NCBI RefSeq assembly: GCF_013409425.1
Contig: NZ_JACCAC010000001.1
Coordinates: forward strand, 1,984,001-2,048,000
Reading direction: 5' to 3'
DNA from: Nocardioides perillae
Lineage (GTDB): Bacteria; Actinomycetota; Actinomycetes; Propionibacteriales; Nocardioidaceae
Length of the DNA: 64,000 nucleotides
The notes below the pieces were generated by a model. That model made no database searches. It was not told the origin of the DNA and was given only the letters and a program-made list of their open reading frames with translations. The stretch's first letter is position 1. Every line of letters begins with the position of its first letter. Below are positions 8,549 to 18,016 of this stretch, piece after piece. Made by a program: the position numbers and the translations under genes.

Positions 8549-8598
8549 CGGGACACGCTAGGCGGGCGCGCACCCCGCGCGGCGGGGGCGCGCCGAGC

Positions 8599-8832
8599 TC
8601 ACTCCCCGTCGGGCCCGCCCTGCCCGGGCGGGCCGTCGCCCAGCTTCTCGGTGGGGTCGGGCACGCCGAGGTCGAGGTCGTCACGGGCCTCGTCGGGGTC
8701 GAGGGGCTCGGCGAGCGGGTTGTCCTCGCCGGGCTGCAGGTCCTCGGGCAGCTGGTCGTCGGGGATGCCCGCAGCGCCGTCGGTGCCGTCGCCGTCGGTG
8801 CCCGCCGGGCGCTCGTCGCTCGCACTGGTCAT
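8599..8832 (-). CDS. Small acidic hypothetical protein
   Basis: A 77-residue protein, strongly acidic and rich in Asp, Glu, Pro and Gly (DDQLPEDLQPGEDNPLAEP in the middle), with no hydrophobic segment. It is probably disordered. I do not recognise a named family. The ATG at 8832 fits the gap between the two flanking genes, and codon-position GC bias supports coding. It reads in the same direction as the genes on both sides and may be co-transcribed with the MBL gene upstream. Confidence 0.6.
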   Translation of the reverse strand: MTSASDERPAGTDGDGTDGAAGIPDDQLPEDLQPGEDNPLAEPLDPDEARDDLDLGVPDPTEKLGDGPPGQGGPDGE

Positions 8833-8876
8833 GGCGACCACGCTGCCACGGCCGGGGGCGCGCCCGCCTCGCCCGC

Positions 8877-9737
8877 TCAGAGGAGCGGCAGCCGCTTCTG
8901 GCTGCGCGGCAGGTGCTCGTAGCCGCGCCGCACCGCGTGCTCGAGCGCCTCTGCGGGGTAGGGCCACGAGGCCGACGCCAACGCCTGCGACACCGGGACG
9001 CCGCGACCCGCGGCGTCGCGCACGGTCTCGGCCACCACCCCGATCGCGGCGCGCTGCTCCTGCACGAAGTCGAGGCCCACCGGCGCGCCGTGCCCGGGCA
9101 GGACGACGGTCTGCGGCGTCAGCAGCCCGATCACCAGGTCGAGCGCGCGGGGCCACTCCAGCGGCCAGCAGTCCTCGCCGTACGCCGGGTGGCCGGACTC
9201 CTCGACCAGGTCGCCGGCGAGCAGGACGTCGGCGTCGGGCACGCGCACCACGAGGTCGCCGGCGGTGTGGCCCCGGCCCGGGTGCACCAGCTCGAGCACC
9301 CGGTCGCCCAGGTCGAGGACGGTCGCCGAGGAGAAGGTGTGCGTGGGCAGGACGACCTCGGTCGCGAGCACGTCGTCCCGGTGCGGGTCGCCCGGGTCTG
9401 TCGCGTAGCGCGCCTTCAGCCGGTCGGCGCCGGCCGCGAGCTCGTCGGCGGCGACCTCGTGGGCGTGCACCGGCACCGCGCCGTACGCGTCGGTGACGGC
9501 CACCGTGCCGAAGGTGTGGTCGACGTGCCAGTGCGTGGTGACCACGGCGGTGACCTCGCCCACCCCGAGGCGTCGCACGTCCTCGACGACGGCTCGCCCG
9601 GCAGCAGCGGAGCCGTGCGGGTCGACCAGCACGAGCCCCGCCTCGCCCCCGACGAGCACGACCCCGACGTCGCACCAGGAGCGCCGCGCGTGCCACACAC
9701 GGTCGGCGACCTCGCGGAAGTCCTCGGTCCGGCTCAC
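8877..9737 (-). CDS. MBL-fold metallo-hydrolase
   Basis: A metallo-beta-lactamase fold hydrolase of 286 residues. The metal motif reads TTHWHVDHTFG (HxHxDH), followed by a HPGRGHTAGDLVV histidine, an LLAGDLVEE aspartate and a LPGHGAP histidine, so the two-metal site is complete. The layout resembles glyoxalase II and class B beta-lactamase-like hydrolases, and the substrate is unknown. TAGGCT lies 6 bases before the GTG, so it is leaderless. It is divergent from hrcA, with 67 bases between the start codons. Confidence 0.85.
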   Translation of the reverse strand: MSRTEDFREVADRVWHARRSWCDVGVVLVGGEAGLVLVDPHGSAAAGRAVVEDVRRLGVGEVTAVVTTHWHVDHTFGTVAVTDAYGAVPVHAHEVAADELAAGADRLKARYATDPGDPHRDDVLATEVVLPTHTFSSATVLDLGDRVLELVHPGRGHTAGDLVVRVPDADVLLAGDLVEESGHPAYGEDCWPLEWPRALDLVIGLLTPQTVVLPGHGAPVGLDFVQEQRAAIGVVAETVRDAAGRGVPVSQALASASWPYPAEALEHAVRRGYEHLPRSQKRLPLL

Positions 9738-9764
9738 CGGGCGAGCCTACGAGGGGGAGTAGGA

Positions 9765-9791
9765 TTGGCACTCCGTCGAGTTGAGTGCCAG
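9765..9791. promoter_or_regulatory. CIRCE operator of hrcA-dnaJ
   Basis: TTGGCACTC-N9-GAGTGCCAG matches the HrcA operator CIRCE with one mismatch in the last base. The -10 hexamer TAGGAT (9760-9765) abuts it, so bound HrcA would block initiation. The site lies 14 bases before the hrcA start, giving autorepression of the heat-shock operon. Confidence 0.95.
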
Positions 9792-9804
9792 CAGAGGAGG
9801 AGCC

Positions 9805-10836
9805 GTGGTCGAGGACCGTCGCCTGGCCGTCCTGCGCGCGATCGTGGAGGACTACGTCGCCACCGAGGAGCCGGTCGGCTCCAAGGCGCTGGTGGAGCGC
9901 CACGGCCTCGGGGTCTCCCCGGCGACCGTCCGCAACGACATGGCGGTGCTCGAGGAGGAGGGGCTGATCCGCCAGCCCCACACCAGCGCCGGCCGGGTGC
10001 CGACCGACGCGGGTTACCGCCTCTTCGTCGACCGCCTCACCACCGTCAAGCCGATGAGCCAGGCGGAGCGGCGGGCGATCTCGCAGTTCCTCGACGGCGC
10101 CGTCGACCTCGACGACGTCGTCTCGCGCAGCGTGCGGCTGCTCTCGCAGCTGACCCGCCAGGTCGCGGTCGTGCAGTACCCCACGCTCACCCGCTCGACG
10201 GTGCGCCACGTCGAGCTCGTGGCGCTGACCCCGTCCCGGCTGCTGGTCGTGCTCATCCTCAGCAGCGGCCGGGTCGAGCAGCGGCTCGTCGAGCTCGGCG
10301 CCGACCTCCCCGACGACCGGCTCGCCGACCTCCGCACGCGGGTCAACCGCGCCGTCACGGGCGAGCGGATCGCCGAGGCGACCGGTGCGCTGGCCGACCT
10401 GCCCGCCGCCGTGCCGCCCGACTGCACCGAGGAGGTCGCGGCAGCCCGGGCGGTGGTCGCGGCCCTCGTCGAGGCGATGTCGGACCACCGCTCCGACGAG
10501 CGGGTCGCCGTCGGCGGCGCGGCCAACCTGGCGCGCTTCGGCGACAGCTTCGACTCCGCCGTGCGCCCCATCCTCGAGGCGCTCGAGGAGCACGTCGTGC
10601 TGCTCAAGCTGCTGGGCGAGGCCTCGACCGGCGGCGCGGTCACCGTGCGGATCGGCCACGAGGGGCCGATCCAGGAACTGGCCAGCACCAGCGTCGTGGC
10701 CACCGGCTACGGCCCGGGCGAGGAGGCGCTGGCCTCGCTGGGCATCCTCGGGCCCACGCGCATGGACTACCCCGGCACGATGGCGGCGGTCCGCGCGGTC
10801 GCCCGCTACGTCTCCCGGATCCTCGACGAGGCCTGA
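9805..10836 (+). CDS. hrcA: Heat-inducible transcription repressor HrcA
   Basis: HrcA represses class I heat-shock genes by binding CIRCE. The protein has the N-terminal winged helix ([19 protein letters not shown], then [14 protein letters not shown]) and the GAF-like dimerisation region to residue 343. The frame is open back to a TTG inside the CIRCE element. The GTG at 9805, with AGGAGG four bases upstream, is the clear start. It heads an operon with dnaJ and rsmE, as in most actinobacteria. Confidence 0.96.
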   Translation: MVEDRRLAVLRAIVEDYVATEEPVGSKALVERHGLGVSPATVRNDMAVLEEEGLIRQPHTSAGRVPTDAGYRLFVDRLTTVKPMSQAERRAISQFLDGAVDLDDVVSRSVRLLSQLTRQVAVVQYPTLTRSTVRHVELVALTPSRLLVVLILSSGRVEQRLVELGADLPDDRLADLRTRVNRAVTGERIAEATGALADLPAAVPPDCTEEVAAARAVVAALVEAMSDHRSDERVAVGGAANLARFGDSFDSAVRPILEALEEHVVLLKLLGEASTGGAVTVRIGHEGPIQELASTSVVATGYGPGEEALASLGILGPTRMDYPGTMAAVRAVARYVSRILDEA

Positions 10837-10921
10837 CCGGCCCCGGCCGGCCCGCCACCCGCACGCCCCGTCCCACCCCGACCCCACCTTGCCCCCGACT
10901 CGCCACCGACGAAGGACCCAC

Positions 10922-12118
10922 GTGAGCCAGGACCTCTACGAGCTGCTCGGCGTCAGCCGCGACGCGGACGCCGACGCGATCAAGAAGGCCTACCGCAGGC
11001 TGGCCCGCCAGCTGCACCCCGACGTCAACCCCGACCCGGAGAGCCAGGAGCGGTTCAAGCAGGTCTCCGCGGCCTACGAGGTGCTCTCCGACCCGCAGAA
11101 GCGCGCGTCGTACGACCGGGGCGGCGACCCCTTCGCGGGCGGCTTCGCCGGCGGGGGACAGGGGGCCGGCTTCTCCTTCACCGACATCATGGACGCCTTC
11201 TTCGGCGGCGGCGCGCCCGGTGCCGGCGGGGCGGGCGGCGGCCGCGGCCCGCGTCCGCGCACCCGCCGCGGGCAGGACGCGCTCATCCGCGTCGAGGTCG
11301 AGCTGGCCGAGGCCGCCTTCGGCGCGACCCGTGAGCTCAAGGTCGACACCGCGGTCGTCTGCGGCACCTGCCACGGCGACGGCGCGGCGCCGGGGTCCTC
11401 TCCCGTGCCCTGCGAGACCTGCCGGGGTGCCGGCGAGGTCGCGCACGTGCAGCGGTCCTTCCTCGGGGAGATCCGCACGCTGCGGCCCTGCGCGGCCTGC
11501 CGTGGCTTCGGCACGATCATCCCCGACCCCTGCCGTGAGTGCTCCGGGGACGGCCGCGTGCGCTCACGCCGCACGCTGACGGTCAAGATCCCCGCAGGCG
11601 TCGACACCGGCACCCGGGTGCAGCTGCCCGAGCAGGGTGAGGTCGGCCCCGGCGGCGGGCCGGCCGGCGACCTCTACGTCGAGGTGGCCGTGGCGCCGCA
11701 CCAGGTCTTCACCCGTCACGGCGACGACCTGCACTGCACCGTCACGGTGCCGATGACCGCCGCCGCGCTCGGCACCACGCTCACCCTCCCCACGCTGGAG
11801 GCCGACCTCGTCGCCGAGGGCGCGGAGCCCGAGACGGCCGACCTCGAGACCTCCTTCGAGCTGGAGGTGCGACCCGGCACCCAGTCGCACACCGACACGG
11901 TGCTGCGCGGCCGCGGGGTGCCGGGGCTGCGCGGTGCCGCCCGCGGCGACCTCGTCGTCACGACCGTGGTGGAGACCCCGACGCGCCTCGACGCGCCCCA
12001 GGAGGAGCTGCTGCACCAGCTCGCCACGCTGCGCGGCGAGGAGTCGCCCGACGGCCAGGTGCGACCGGCCCACCACAAGTCGGTCTTCGGCCGGCTGCGC
12101 GACGCCTTCGGCGGCTGA
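10922..12118 (+). CDS. dnaJ: Chaperone DnaJ (DnaJ2-type)
   Basis: A 398-residue co-chaperone that stimulates DnaK ATPase. The J domain carries HPD at 32-34. A Gly/Phe-rich linker ([14 protein letters not shown]) follows, then the four zinc-finger repeats [24 protein letters not shown] and CRECSGDG, and the substrate-binding beta domains. Its position after hrcA marks it as the HrcA-linked DnaJ2, distinct from the dnaK-operon copy. GTG start, 85 bases after hrcA. Confidence 0.95.
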   Translation: MSQDLYELLGVSRDADADAIKKAYRRLARQLHPDVNPDPESQERFKQVSAAYEVLSDPQKRASYDRGGDPFAGGFAGGGQGAGFSFTDIMDAFFGGGAPGAGGAGGGRGPRPRTRRGQDALIRVEVELAEAAFGATRELKVDTAVVCGTCHGDGAAPGSSPVPCETCRGAGEVAHVQRSFLGEIRTLRPCAACRGFGTIIPDPCRECSGDGRVRSRRTLTVKIPAGVDTGTRVQLPEQGEVGPGGGPAGDLYVEVAVAPHQVFTRHGDDLHCTVTVPMTAAALGTTLTLPTLEADLVAEGAEPETADLETSFELEVRPGTQSHTDTVLRGRGVPGLRGAARGDLVVTTVVETPTRLDAPQEELLHQLATLRGEESPDGQVRPAHHKSVFGRLRDAFGG

Positions 12119-12126
12119 GCGGCGCC

Positions 12127-12867
12127 GTGTCCCTCCCGGTGCACCTCGTGCCCGACCTCGCCGCCACCCGCGTCGGCGACGAGGTCGTCGTCGAGGGCGA
12201 CGAGGCCCACCACGCCGTCGCCGTGCGGCGGCTGCGGGTGGGGGAGCGGGTCGTGCTCACCGACGGGCGTGGCCGCGCGGTCACCGGCGTCGTCGCCTCG
12301 ACGGGCAAGCGGGTCTTCGCGGCCGTGGCCGAGGAGGTCGTCGACGCCGCGGAGCCGTCGCCCCGCCTCACCGTCGTGCAGGCGCTGCCCAAGGGCGAGC
12401 GCGGCGAGCTCGCCGTCGAGGTGCTGACCGAGGTCGGTGCCGCCCGCGTCGTGCCGTGGGCCGCGGCCCGCAGCGTCGCGGTGTGGAAGGGGGAGCGGGC
12501 GGCCAAGTCCCACGCCCGCTGGCAGGCCACGGCGCGCGAGGCCGCGAAGCAGGCGCGCCGCCCCTGGCACCCCGTCGTCGACCCGCTCGCCACCACCGAC
12601 GACGTCGTCGCGCTCGTCGCCGACGCGCGCCTCGCGGTGGTGCTGCACGAGGACGCCGCCGCGCCGCTGTCCTCGCTCGCGGTGCCCGCCGAGGGCGACG
12701 TCGCGGTCGTCGTCGGGCCCGAGGGCGGCCTCACCCCCGACGAGGTCGAGCGCCTCGCGGCGGCCGGCGCCCACGTCGTACGCCTCGGGGCCGAGGTGCT
12801 GCGCACGTCCACCGCCGGCGTCGTCGCCTGCGCCGCCCTCCTCAGCCGCACCGCGCGGTGGGGCTGA
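12127..12867 (+). CDS. rsmE: 16S rRNA (uracil-1498-N3)-methyltransferase RsmE
   Basis: RsmE methylates U1498 of 16S rRNA. The 246-residue length is normal. An N-terminal PUA-like domain (EGDEAHHAVAVRRLRVGERV) precedes a SPOUT fold with a deep trefoil knot, seen in VVVGPEGGLTPDEVE and RLGAEVLRTSTAG. It starts 8 bases after dnaJ and is the last gene of the hrcA operon, convergent with the GerMN gene. Confidence 0.95.
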   Translation: MSLPVHLVPDLAATRVGDEVVVEGDEAHHAVAVRRLRVGERVVLTDGRGRAVTGVVASTGKRVFAAVAEEVVDAAEPSPRLTVVQALPKGERGELAVEVLTEVGAARVVPWAAARSVAVWKGERAAKSHARWQATAREAAKQARRPWHPVVDPLATTDDVVALVADARLAVVLHEDAAAPLSSLAVPAEGDVAVVVGPEGGLTPDEVERLAAAGAHVVRLGAEVLRTSTAGVVACAALLSRTARWG

Positions 12868-12876
12868 GGTCCCGCC

Positions 12877-14034
12877 TCACTCCACGGTGACCGTGCGGGT
12901 GTCCTCGTCGGGACCGCCGCCCTCGGCGCCCCCGCTGGGGTCGTCGGTGCGCGCCAGGAAGGTGTAGGTGCCGGGCTCGAGGCCGCTGACGTCGACCTCG
13001 GCGCTCCAGGGGAAGAGCCGCTCCTCCATCCACCCCTCGGCGGTGGTGTAACCCTCGGCGACGACCGCGCCCGCGCCGTCGAGCACCTGCCACTGGACGT
13101 TGGCCTCGAAGCCGTTGCTCACGCCCTCGGCGGTGAAGGTGTCGCCGACCGTCGCGCCCTCGGCGGGGGTCGTGATGCTCATGAGGGAGAGGGTCTCGAG
13201 CAGCGGTGCCTGCGCGAGCGGCTCCGCGGTCGGCACGCCCAGCACCTCGGCGACCGGCTTGCCGTCGACCGTCAGCTGGACGGGCAGGCGCTCCTGCAGC
13301 GCGCCCTGCACGGAGTACACGACGCCCTGCACGGCCAGCTCGGCCTCGCGCTCGGTGAGGTCCCCGCGCGGCGGCGCCGCGGTGAGGTCGACCCGGGCGA
13401 CGCCGCCCTGGACCGCCACCGCGGCGACCTCGGTGCCGGCCGGCCAGACCGAGCGGTAGTCGGGGTCCAGCGGGTCGCCGCCGACGACCTCCTGCGCCGC
13501 TGCCAGCGCGACGTCGCCCCCGGCGACCTGGGTCTCGTGGAACTCGCGGAAGAGCACCGGGCCGCGCGGGCCCTCGCCCACGTAGTACGCCGGGACCACG
13601 ACGGCCTCGCCGGCCGGCGGCGCCGCGCTGCTCGGCGCCGCGCTGCTCGGCGCCGCGGACGGCTCCGGCGTCGGCTCCGCGGCCGTCGGGGTGGGCTCGC
13701 CCGCCGCGGGCGCGGGGTCGTCGTCGCCACCGGTGAGGGAGCCGCCGGCGACGGCCACGGCCACGACGACCGCCGCGGCCGCCACCGCCGCTCCGGCCGC
13801 GGCGTAGGTCCAGGGGCGTCGGTCGCTCATCGGGGTCACCTTCTGTCGTGGACGGGGGTCGCTGCGGGAGTTGCTGAGGGGGTGGGTGGCGCGGGGTGCG
13901 CCCGACCCGGTCCGCCGCTGGATCGCGGCGAGCCGGTCGGTCGGTCGCAGGTCGTCGACGGCGTCGGCGAGCAGCTGGTGCAGCCGGTCAGGCGGGTCGG
14001 CGTCGCCGGGCGGGTGCGCGGGGTCGCGTCTCAC
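12877..14034 (-). CDS. GerMN and Gmad2-domain protein coupled to an ECF-type sigma factor
   Basis: From the GTG at 14034 the protein has a cytoplasmic N-terminus (LLADAVDDLRPTDRLAAIQR), one transmembrane helix near residues 76-98, a Pro/Ala/Ser-rich linker, a GerMN domain (about 135-235) and a C-terminal Gmad2 immunoglobulin-like domain (ITTPAEGATVGDTFTAEG, GTYTFLARTDDPSGGAEG). GerMN domains occur in surface and spore-germination lipoproteins. The GTG overlaps the sigma factor stop as GTGA, so the two are translationally coupled. An internal ATG at 13830 with an AGAAGGTG site would give a protein without the cytoplasmic part. A role as membrane partner of the sigma factor is inference. Confidence 0.83.
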   Translation of the reverse strand: MRRDPAHPPGDADPPDRLHQLLADAVDDLRPTDRLAAIQRRTGSGAPRATHPLSNSRSDPRPRQKVTPMSDRRPWTYAAAGAAVAAAAVVVAVAVAGGSLTGGDDDPAPAAGEPTPTAAEPTPEPSAAPSSAAPSSAAPPAGEAVVVPAYYVGEGPRGPVLFREFHETQVAGGDVALAAAQEVVGGDPLDPDYRSVWPAGTEVAAVAVQGGVARVDLTAAPPRGDLTEREAELAVQGVVYSVQGALQERLPVQLTVDGKPVAEVLGVPTAEPLAQAPLLETLSLMSITTPAEGATVGDTFTAEGVSNGFEANVQWQVLDGAGAVVAEGYTTAEGWMEERLFPWSAEVDVSGLEPGTYTFLARTDDPSGGAEGGGPDEDTRTVTVE

Positions 14035-14651
14035 GGCTGGTCCTCCCAGTAGGTCGCGAGGATCGTCCGCAACCGTGCGGACGCCCGCGAGGTGTGGCTC
14101 TTGACCGCGCCGCGGCTCAGCCCGAGCGTGTCGGCGACCTCGGCCTCCGACAGCTGCAGGTAGTGGCGCAGCACGACGACCTCCCGCTGCCGCCCGGGCA
14201 GCTGCCGGAGCGCGTCGAGGACGGCTGCGCGACGGTCGGCGTCGAGCGCGCTGGTGTCGCTGCCCGGTGCCGCCGGGTGGGGTGCGGCGGCCTCGCGCTC
14301 CTCGTGGCGGCGCACCACCCCGCGGTGGCGCAGCTCGGAGCGCGCACGGTTGACCACGGCCTGGCGGAGGTAGGCCGCGGCCCGGTCGTGGTCGCGCAGC
14401 CGGTCCCAGCGGGCGTGCGTGGCCAGGAAGGCGTCCTGGACGACGTCCTCCGCGGCGGTGCGGTCGTGGACCAGCAGGACGGCGAGCCGGACGAGCCGCG
14501 CCCAGTGCGCGGCGTACAGCTCGACGAGGGCCTGGTCGGCGCCGGAGCGGTCAGGGGCGCCGGGGGAGCCGGCCGCGCCGCCCCCGCGCGACCCGTGCTC
14601 GCCGTCGGGCGGGACGCGGGACGACCCGGCCGCGGGCGCGCCGCGGCTCAC
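14031..14651 (-). CDS. ECF-type RNA polymerase sigma factor (SigE-like family)
   Basis: A sigma-70 family regulator without region 1. Region 2 is seen in HDRTAAEDVVQDAFLATHARW. Region 4 has LPGRQREVVVLRHYLQLSEA and the helix-turn-helix LGLSRGAVKSHTSRASARL. The longest frame reaches 14708, but a TAGCGT -10 box (14689-14694) lies inside it, so a start at the GTG 14651 or a nearby codon is more likely. The stop overlaps the start of the GerMN gene (GTGA). Its target promoters are unknown. Confidence 0.85.
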   Translation of the reverse strand: MSRGAPAAGSSRVPPDGEHGSRGGGAAGSPGAPDRSGADQALVELYAAHWARLVRLAVLLVHDRTAAEDVVQDAFLATHARWDRLRDHDRAAAYLRQAVVNRARSELRHRGVVRRHEEREAAAPHPAAPGSDTSALDADRRAAVLDALRQLPGRQREVVVLRHYLQLSEAEVADTLGLSRGAVKSHTSRASARLRTILATYWEDQP

Positions 14652-14763
14652 GCCGGGGTCCCGGAGGGTCGTCGCTGCACGTGTCACCACGCTAGTGGGA
14701 CGCCCCACCCGTCACGGTGGTTCACACGCCGAGGCGACCGGACCGCCGGTCTAGGCTGGCGTG

Positions 14764-15123
14764 GTGACCAGCACCGCGAGCGACCCCGACTGCCTCTTCT
14801 GCCGCATCGTGGCCGGGACCGTGCCGGCCGACGTGGTCCACGAGAGCGCCACCACCGTCGCCTTCCGCGACATCTCCCCGGGCGCCCCCACGCACGTGCT
14901 GCTCGTGCCCCGCGACCACCACGCCGACGCGGCGTCGCTGGCCGCGGCCGAGCCGGCCCGGGTGGCGGAGCTGGTCGCCGCCGCGGGCGAGGTGGCGCGG
15001 CAGGAGGGCCTCGAGCGGGGCTACCGGCTGGTGTGGAACACCGGGCCCGACGCGGGCCAGACCGTCCACCACGTCCACCTGCACCTCCTCGGCGGTCGCG
15101 GGCTCGGCTGGCCGCCGGGCTGA
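14764..15123 (+). CDS. HIT family nucleotide hydrolase
   Basis: A small histidine-triad protein (HINT branch) that hydrolyses nucleoside phosphoramidates. The Cys-x-x-Cys DCLFCRIVAG and the catalytic triad HHVHLHLL near the C-terminus are intact. TAGGCT (14752-14757) ends 6 bases before the second of two adjacent GTG codons, so the leaderless start is at 14764. HIT genes occur in this neighbourhood in other actinobacteria. Confidence 0.92.
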   Translation: MTSTASDPDCLFCRIVAGTVPADVVHESATTVAFRDISPGAPTHVLLVPRDHHADAASLAAAEPARVAELVAAAGEVARQEGLERGYRLVWNTGPDAGQTVHHVHLHLLGGRGLGWPPG

Positions 15124-15174
15124 CCCGGGGTACCGGGTGCCGGGTGCCGGTCGGCGCCGCGGCGTGGTCGGCGC

Positions 15175-16122
15175 TCAGGGCAGCGGTGCGCCGCGGGCGG
15201 TGACCCACAGCGCGTACCACTCCTCCTGGGTCAGCTCGGGCTCGCGCAGCACGGCGTCGCGGCACGCCGCGATCCGGCCGGGGTCGGTCGTGCCGACGAC
15301 CGGCGCGATGCGGGCGGGGTGGCGACGCAGCCACCACAGCACCACCGTCTCGGGCGTCGTGCCCCGCTCGGCGGCGGTGCGGGCCACGAGCTCGGTGGTC
15401 GCCACGTCGGCCGCGGTCTCCGCGCGGCCGGTGTAGCGGCCCTGGGCAAGCGCGCCCCACGCCTGCAGGCCGACGCCGTGCGCGGCGCAGTGCTCCAGCG
15501 TCCCGTGCGGGAAGCCGGTCGAGCCCTCGGCGGTGTTGACGAGCACGCCGGCCTCGACGAAGCCACGGTGGTGCAGGCTCATCTCGAGCTGGTCGGCCAC
15601 GAGGGGCAGCGCGAGGTGCGCCTGCAGCGCCGCGAGCTGGTGGTGCGAGGCGTTCGACAGCCCGACGGCGCCCACGAGCCCCTCGCGGTGCAGCTCCTCG
15701 AGCGTCGCGGCGACGCCCGCCAGGTCTGCCAGCGGGTCGGGGCGGTGCAGCAGCAGCACGTCGAGGCGGTCGGTGCGCAGCCGCTCCAGGCTGCGCTCCA
15801 CCCGCTCGCGCACGTGCGCGGGGCGCCAGTCGTAGTGGCCGACGGCCCCGTCGCGCGGCAGCGTGATGCCGCACTTCGACTGCAGCACGACGCGCTCGCG
15901 GAGCCCGCGGTGGCGGTCGAGGAGGGCACCGAAGACCGCCTCGGCGCCGCCCGCGGTGTAGATGTCCGCGTGGTCGAACCAGGTGATGCCCGCGTCCAGC
16001 GCCGCCTCCACCGCGGCCTCCGCGCGCGCGAGGTCGGCGTCGTCGAAGGCGGCGTCGTCCCAGGAGCCGCCGAGGCCCATGCAGCCGTAGAGCGCCGTCG
16101 GGGGCGGGAGGGCGGTCACCAC
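15175..16122 (-). CDS. Aldo/keto reductase
   Basis: An NADPH-dependent aldo/keto reductase of about 315 residues. The AKR tetrad is visible: Asp and Tyr in TWFDHADIYTAGG, Lys in LQSKCGITL and His in LLLHRPDPL. The C-terminal nucleotide site runs IAPVVGTTDPGRI. It resembles the YdhF oxidoreductase group; the substrate is unknown. The GTG codons at 16122 and 16119 overlap the stop of the upstream membrane-protein gene (GTGGTGA), so the pair is coupled. Confidence 0.9.
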   Translation of the reverse strand: MVTALPPPTALYGCMGLGGSWDDAAFDDADLARAEAAVEAALDAGITWFDHADIYTAGGAEAVFGALLDRHRGLRERVVLQSKCGITLPRDGAVGHYDWRPAHVRERVERSLERLRTDRLDVLLLHRPDPLADLAGVAATLEELHREGLVGAVGLSNASHHQLAALQAHLALPLVADQLEMSLHHRGFVEAGVLVNTAEGSTGFPHGTLEHCAAHGVGLQAWGALAQGRYTGRAETAADVATTELVARTAAERGTTPETVVLWWLRRHPARIAPVVGTTDPGRIAACRDAVLREPELTQEEWYALWVTARGAPLP

Positions 16123-16439
16123 CGGACCGCGTCGAGGAGCTCGCCGAAGAGCCGCAGGGCCAGCAGCACGGCCGGCACCGCGAAGGTCACCAGCAGCACC
16201 CACGCCACGGCGCGGTGCGCGGGCCGGGTCGCGTCGAGCGACGAGGCGAACTCCAGCAGCGCCCCCTCCTCGGTGCGGGAGTCGAAGCCCATGCGCTGCT
16301 GCTCGGGGGTCAGGCGCAGCCGCTGGTGCCACAGGTGGGGATCGAGCGGCTCGGAGTGCCCGGGGTCGCCGCCCGGGCCCCCCGCGCGGTCGTGACCGTC
16401 GGGACCCTCCCAGGGCTCGACGGGGCTGCGGTCGTCCAC
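16116..16439 (-). CDS. Small single-helix membrane protein
   Basis: A 107-residue protein with a polar, acidic N-terminal two thirds (including HLWHQRLRLTPEQQRMGFDS) and one C-terminal transmembrane helix of about 22 residues ending just before the stop. This is a tail-anchor-like topology. I do not recognise a named family. TACGCT lies 6 bases before the GTG at 16439, so it is leaderless. It is divergent from phoH and coupled to the aldo/keto reductase downstream. Confidence 0.65.
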   Translation of the reverse strand: MDDRSPVEPWEGPDGHDRAGGPGGDPGHSEPLDPHLWHQRLRLTPEQQRMGFDSRTEEGALLEFASSLDATRPAHRAVAWVLLVTFAVPAVLLALRLFGELLDAVRW

Positions 16440-16505
16440 AGCGCCAGCGTACGTCGGGGAACGGGGTGGGAGGCGTCGGCGCCGCGCCGTAGCATGGAGC
16501 GCACG

Positions 16506-17567
16506 ATGACCCAGTCCGAGCAGCCCGCCGCGGCCAGCGGCAGCCCCGAGACCCGCACCCGCCACACCGTGCTGGTCCCGCCCAGCGTCGACATGGTGAG
16601 CGTGCTCGGCCCCGGCGACGAGCACCTGACGATCCTCGAGCGCGACTTCGCCTGCGACGTCCACGTGCGCGGCAACCGCATCACCCTCACCGGCGAGCCG
16701 GGCGAGGTGGCGCTGGCCGAGCGCATGCTCGACGAGCTCGTCACGATCATCCGCACCGGCCAGGGCGTCACCCCCGAAGCCGTCGAGCGCATCATCGCGA
16801 TGCTGCGTGCCGAGACCACCGAGCGCCCCGTTGACGTGCTGAGCCTCAACATCCTGAGCAACCGCGGGCGCACGATCCGGCCCAAGACGCTCAACCAGAA
16901 GCGCTACGTCGACGCCATCGACAAGCACGCGATCACCTTCGGCATCGGTCCCGCCGGCACCGGCAAGACCTACCTCGCGATGGCGAAGGCCGTGCAGGCG
17001 CTGCACGCGAAGAACGTCACGCGCATCATCCTCACCCGCCCCGCGGTGGAGGCGGGCGAGCGCCTCGGCTACCTGCCGGGCACGCTCAGCGAGAAGATCG
17101 ACCCCTACCTCCGCCCGCTCTACGACGCCCTGCACGACATGGTCGACCCCGAGACCATCCCCAAGCTGCTCGCGGCCGGCACGGTCGAGGTGGCGCCGCT
17201 GGCCTACATGCGCGGACGCACGCTCAACGACGCCTTCATCATCCTCGACGAGGCGCAGAACACCTCGCCGGAGCAGATGAAGATGTTCCTGACCCGCCTC
17301 GGCTTCGGCTCCAAGATCGTGGTGACGGGCGACGTCACGCAGGTCGACCTGCCCGGCGGGGTGCGCTCCGGGCTGCGCGTGGTCGAGCAGATCCTCGACG
17401 GCGTCGACGACGTCAGCTTCAACCGGCTGACCGCGACCGACGTCGTGCGCCACCGCCTCGTCGGCCGCATCGTCGAGGCCTACGACCAGTTCGACGCGCG
17501 AGACGAGCGCGGCGACCGGGGCGGGCACGGCGGTCGCGGCGAGCGCGGCGAGCGGGTCCGCTCGTGA
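16506..17567 (+). CDS. PhoH family ATPase
   Basis: PhoH proteins are RNA-associated ATPases of the helicase superfamily. An N-terminal KH-like region is followed by Walker A ([12 protein letters not shown]) and Walker B ([11 protein letters not shown]), then the [10 protein letters not shown] sensor region. The tail is a charged Arg/Gly/Glu-rich extension. The ATG at 16506 has GGAGC upstream; a TAGCAT -10 box lies only 10 bases before it. A second in-frame ATG at 16494 overlaps that box and is less likely. The stop overlaps ybeY by GTGA. The phoH-ybeY-corC-era order is conserved in actinobacteria. Confidence 0.95.
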   Translation: MTQSEQPAAASGSPETRTRHTVLVPPSVDMVSVLGPGDEHLTILERDFACDVHVRGNRITLTGEPGEVALAERMLDELVTIIRTGQGVTPEAVERIIAMLRAETTERPVDVLSLNILSNRGRTIRPKTLNQKRYVDAIDKHAITFGIGPAGTGKTYLAMAKAVQALHAKNVTRIILTRPAVEAGERLGYLPGTLSEKIDPYLRPLYDALHDMVDPETIPKLLAAGTVEVAPLAYMRGRTLNDAFIILDEAQNTSPEQMKMFLTRLGFGSKIVVTGDVTQVDLPGGVRSGLRVVEQILDGVDDVSFNRLTATDVVRHRLVGRIVEAYDQFDARDERGDRGGHGGRGERGERVRS

Positions 17568-18016
17568 GCATCGAGGTCCTCGACGAGTCCGGCCAGGGCC
17601 TCGACGTCGGCCACCTCGCCCGGCTGTCGCGCTTCGTGATGGACCGGATGCGGGTGCACCCGATGGCCGAGCTGTGCCTCAAGGCCGTCGACGAGCAGAC
17701 GATCGCCGGCCTCAACGAGCAGTGGATGGGCAAGGAGGGGCCGACCGACGTGCTCGCCTTCCCGATGGACGAGCTGCGACCCGGCACCGCCGGCGAGGAG
17801 CCCGAGGAGGGGGTGCTGGGCGACCTCGTGCTCTGCCCGGCCGTCGCCGACCGCCAGGGCACCGAGGCCGGCCACGGCCGCGACGCCGAGCTCGAGCTGC
17901 TGACCGTGCACGGGATCCTCCACCTGCTGGGCTACGACCACGCGGAGCCCGAGGAGCACCGCGTGATGTTCGGCCTGCAGGACGACCTGCTTGCCGCCTG
18001 GCGTGCCGGTGGGTGA
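17564..18016 (+). CDS. ybeY: rRNA maturation endoribonuclease YbeY
   Basis: A zinc endoribonuclease of 150 residues needed for 16S rRNA 3'-end maturation and ribosome quality control. The metal site [11 protein letters not shown] places histidines at 116, 120 and 126. The conserved [10 protein letters not shown] segment lies upstream. It is translationally coupled to phoH (GTGA) and overlaps the start of corC. Confidence 0.96.
   Translation: MSIEVLDESGQGLDVGHLARLSRFVMDRMRVHPMAELCLKAVDEQTIAGLNEQWMGKEGPTDVLAFPMDELRPGTAGEEPEEGVLGDLVLCPAVADRQGTEAGHGRDAELELLTVHGILHLLGYDHAEPEEHRVMFGLQDDLLAAWRAGG

Noticed and set aside
9781..9804. TTG start of hrcA at 9781
   Set aside because: It lies inside the CIRCE element and lacks a ribosome site; the GTG at 9805 has AGGAGG at the right distance.
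14652..14708. Longest start of the sigma factor gene
   Set aside because: A TAGCGT -10 box lies within this extension, so the transcript probably starts downstream of it.
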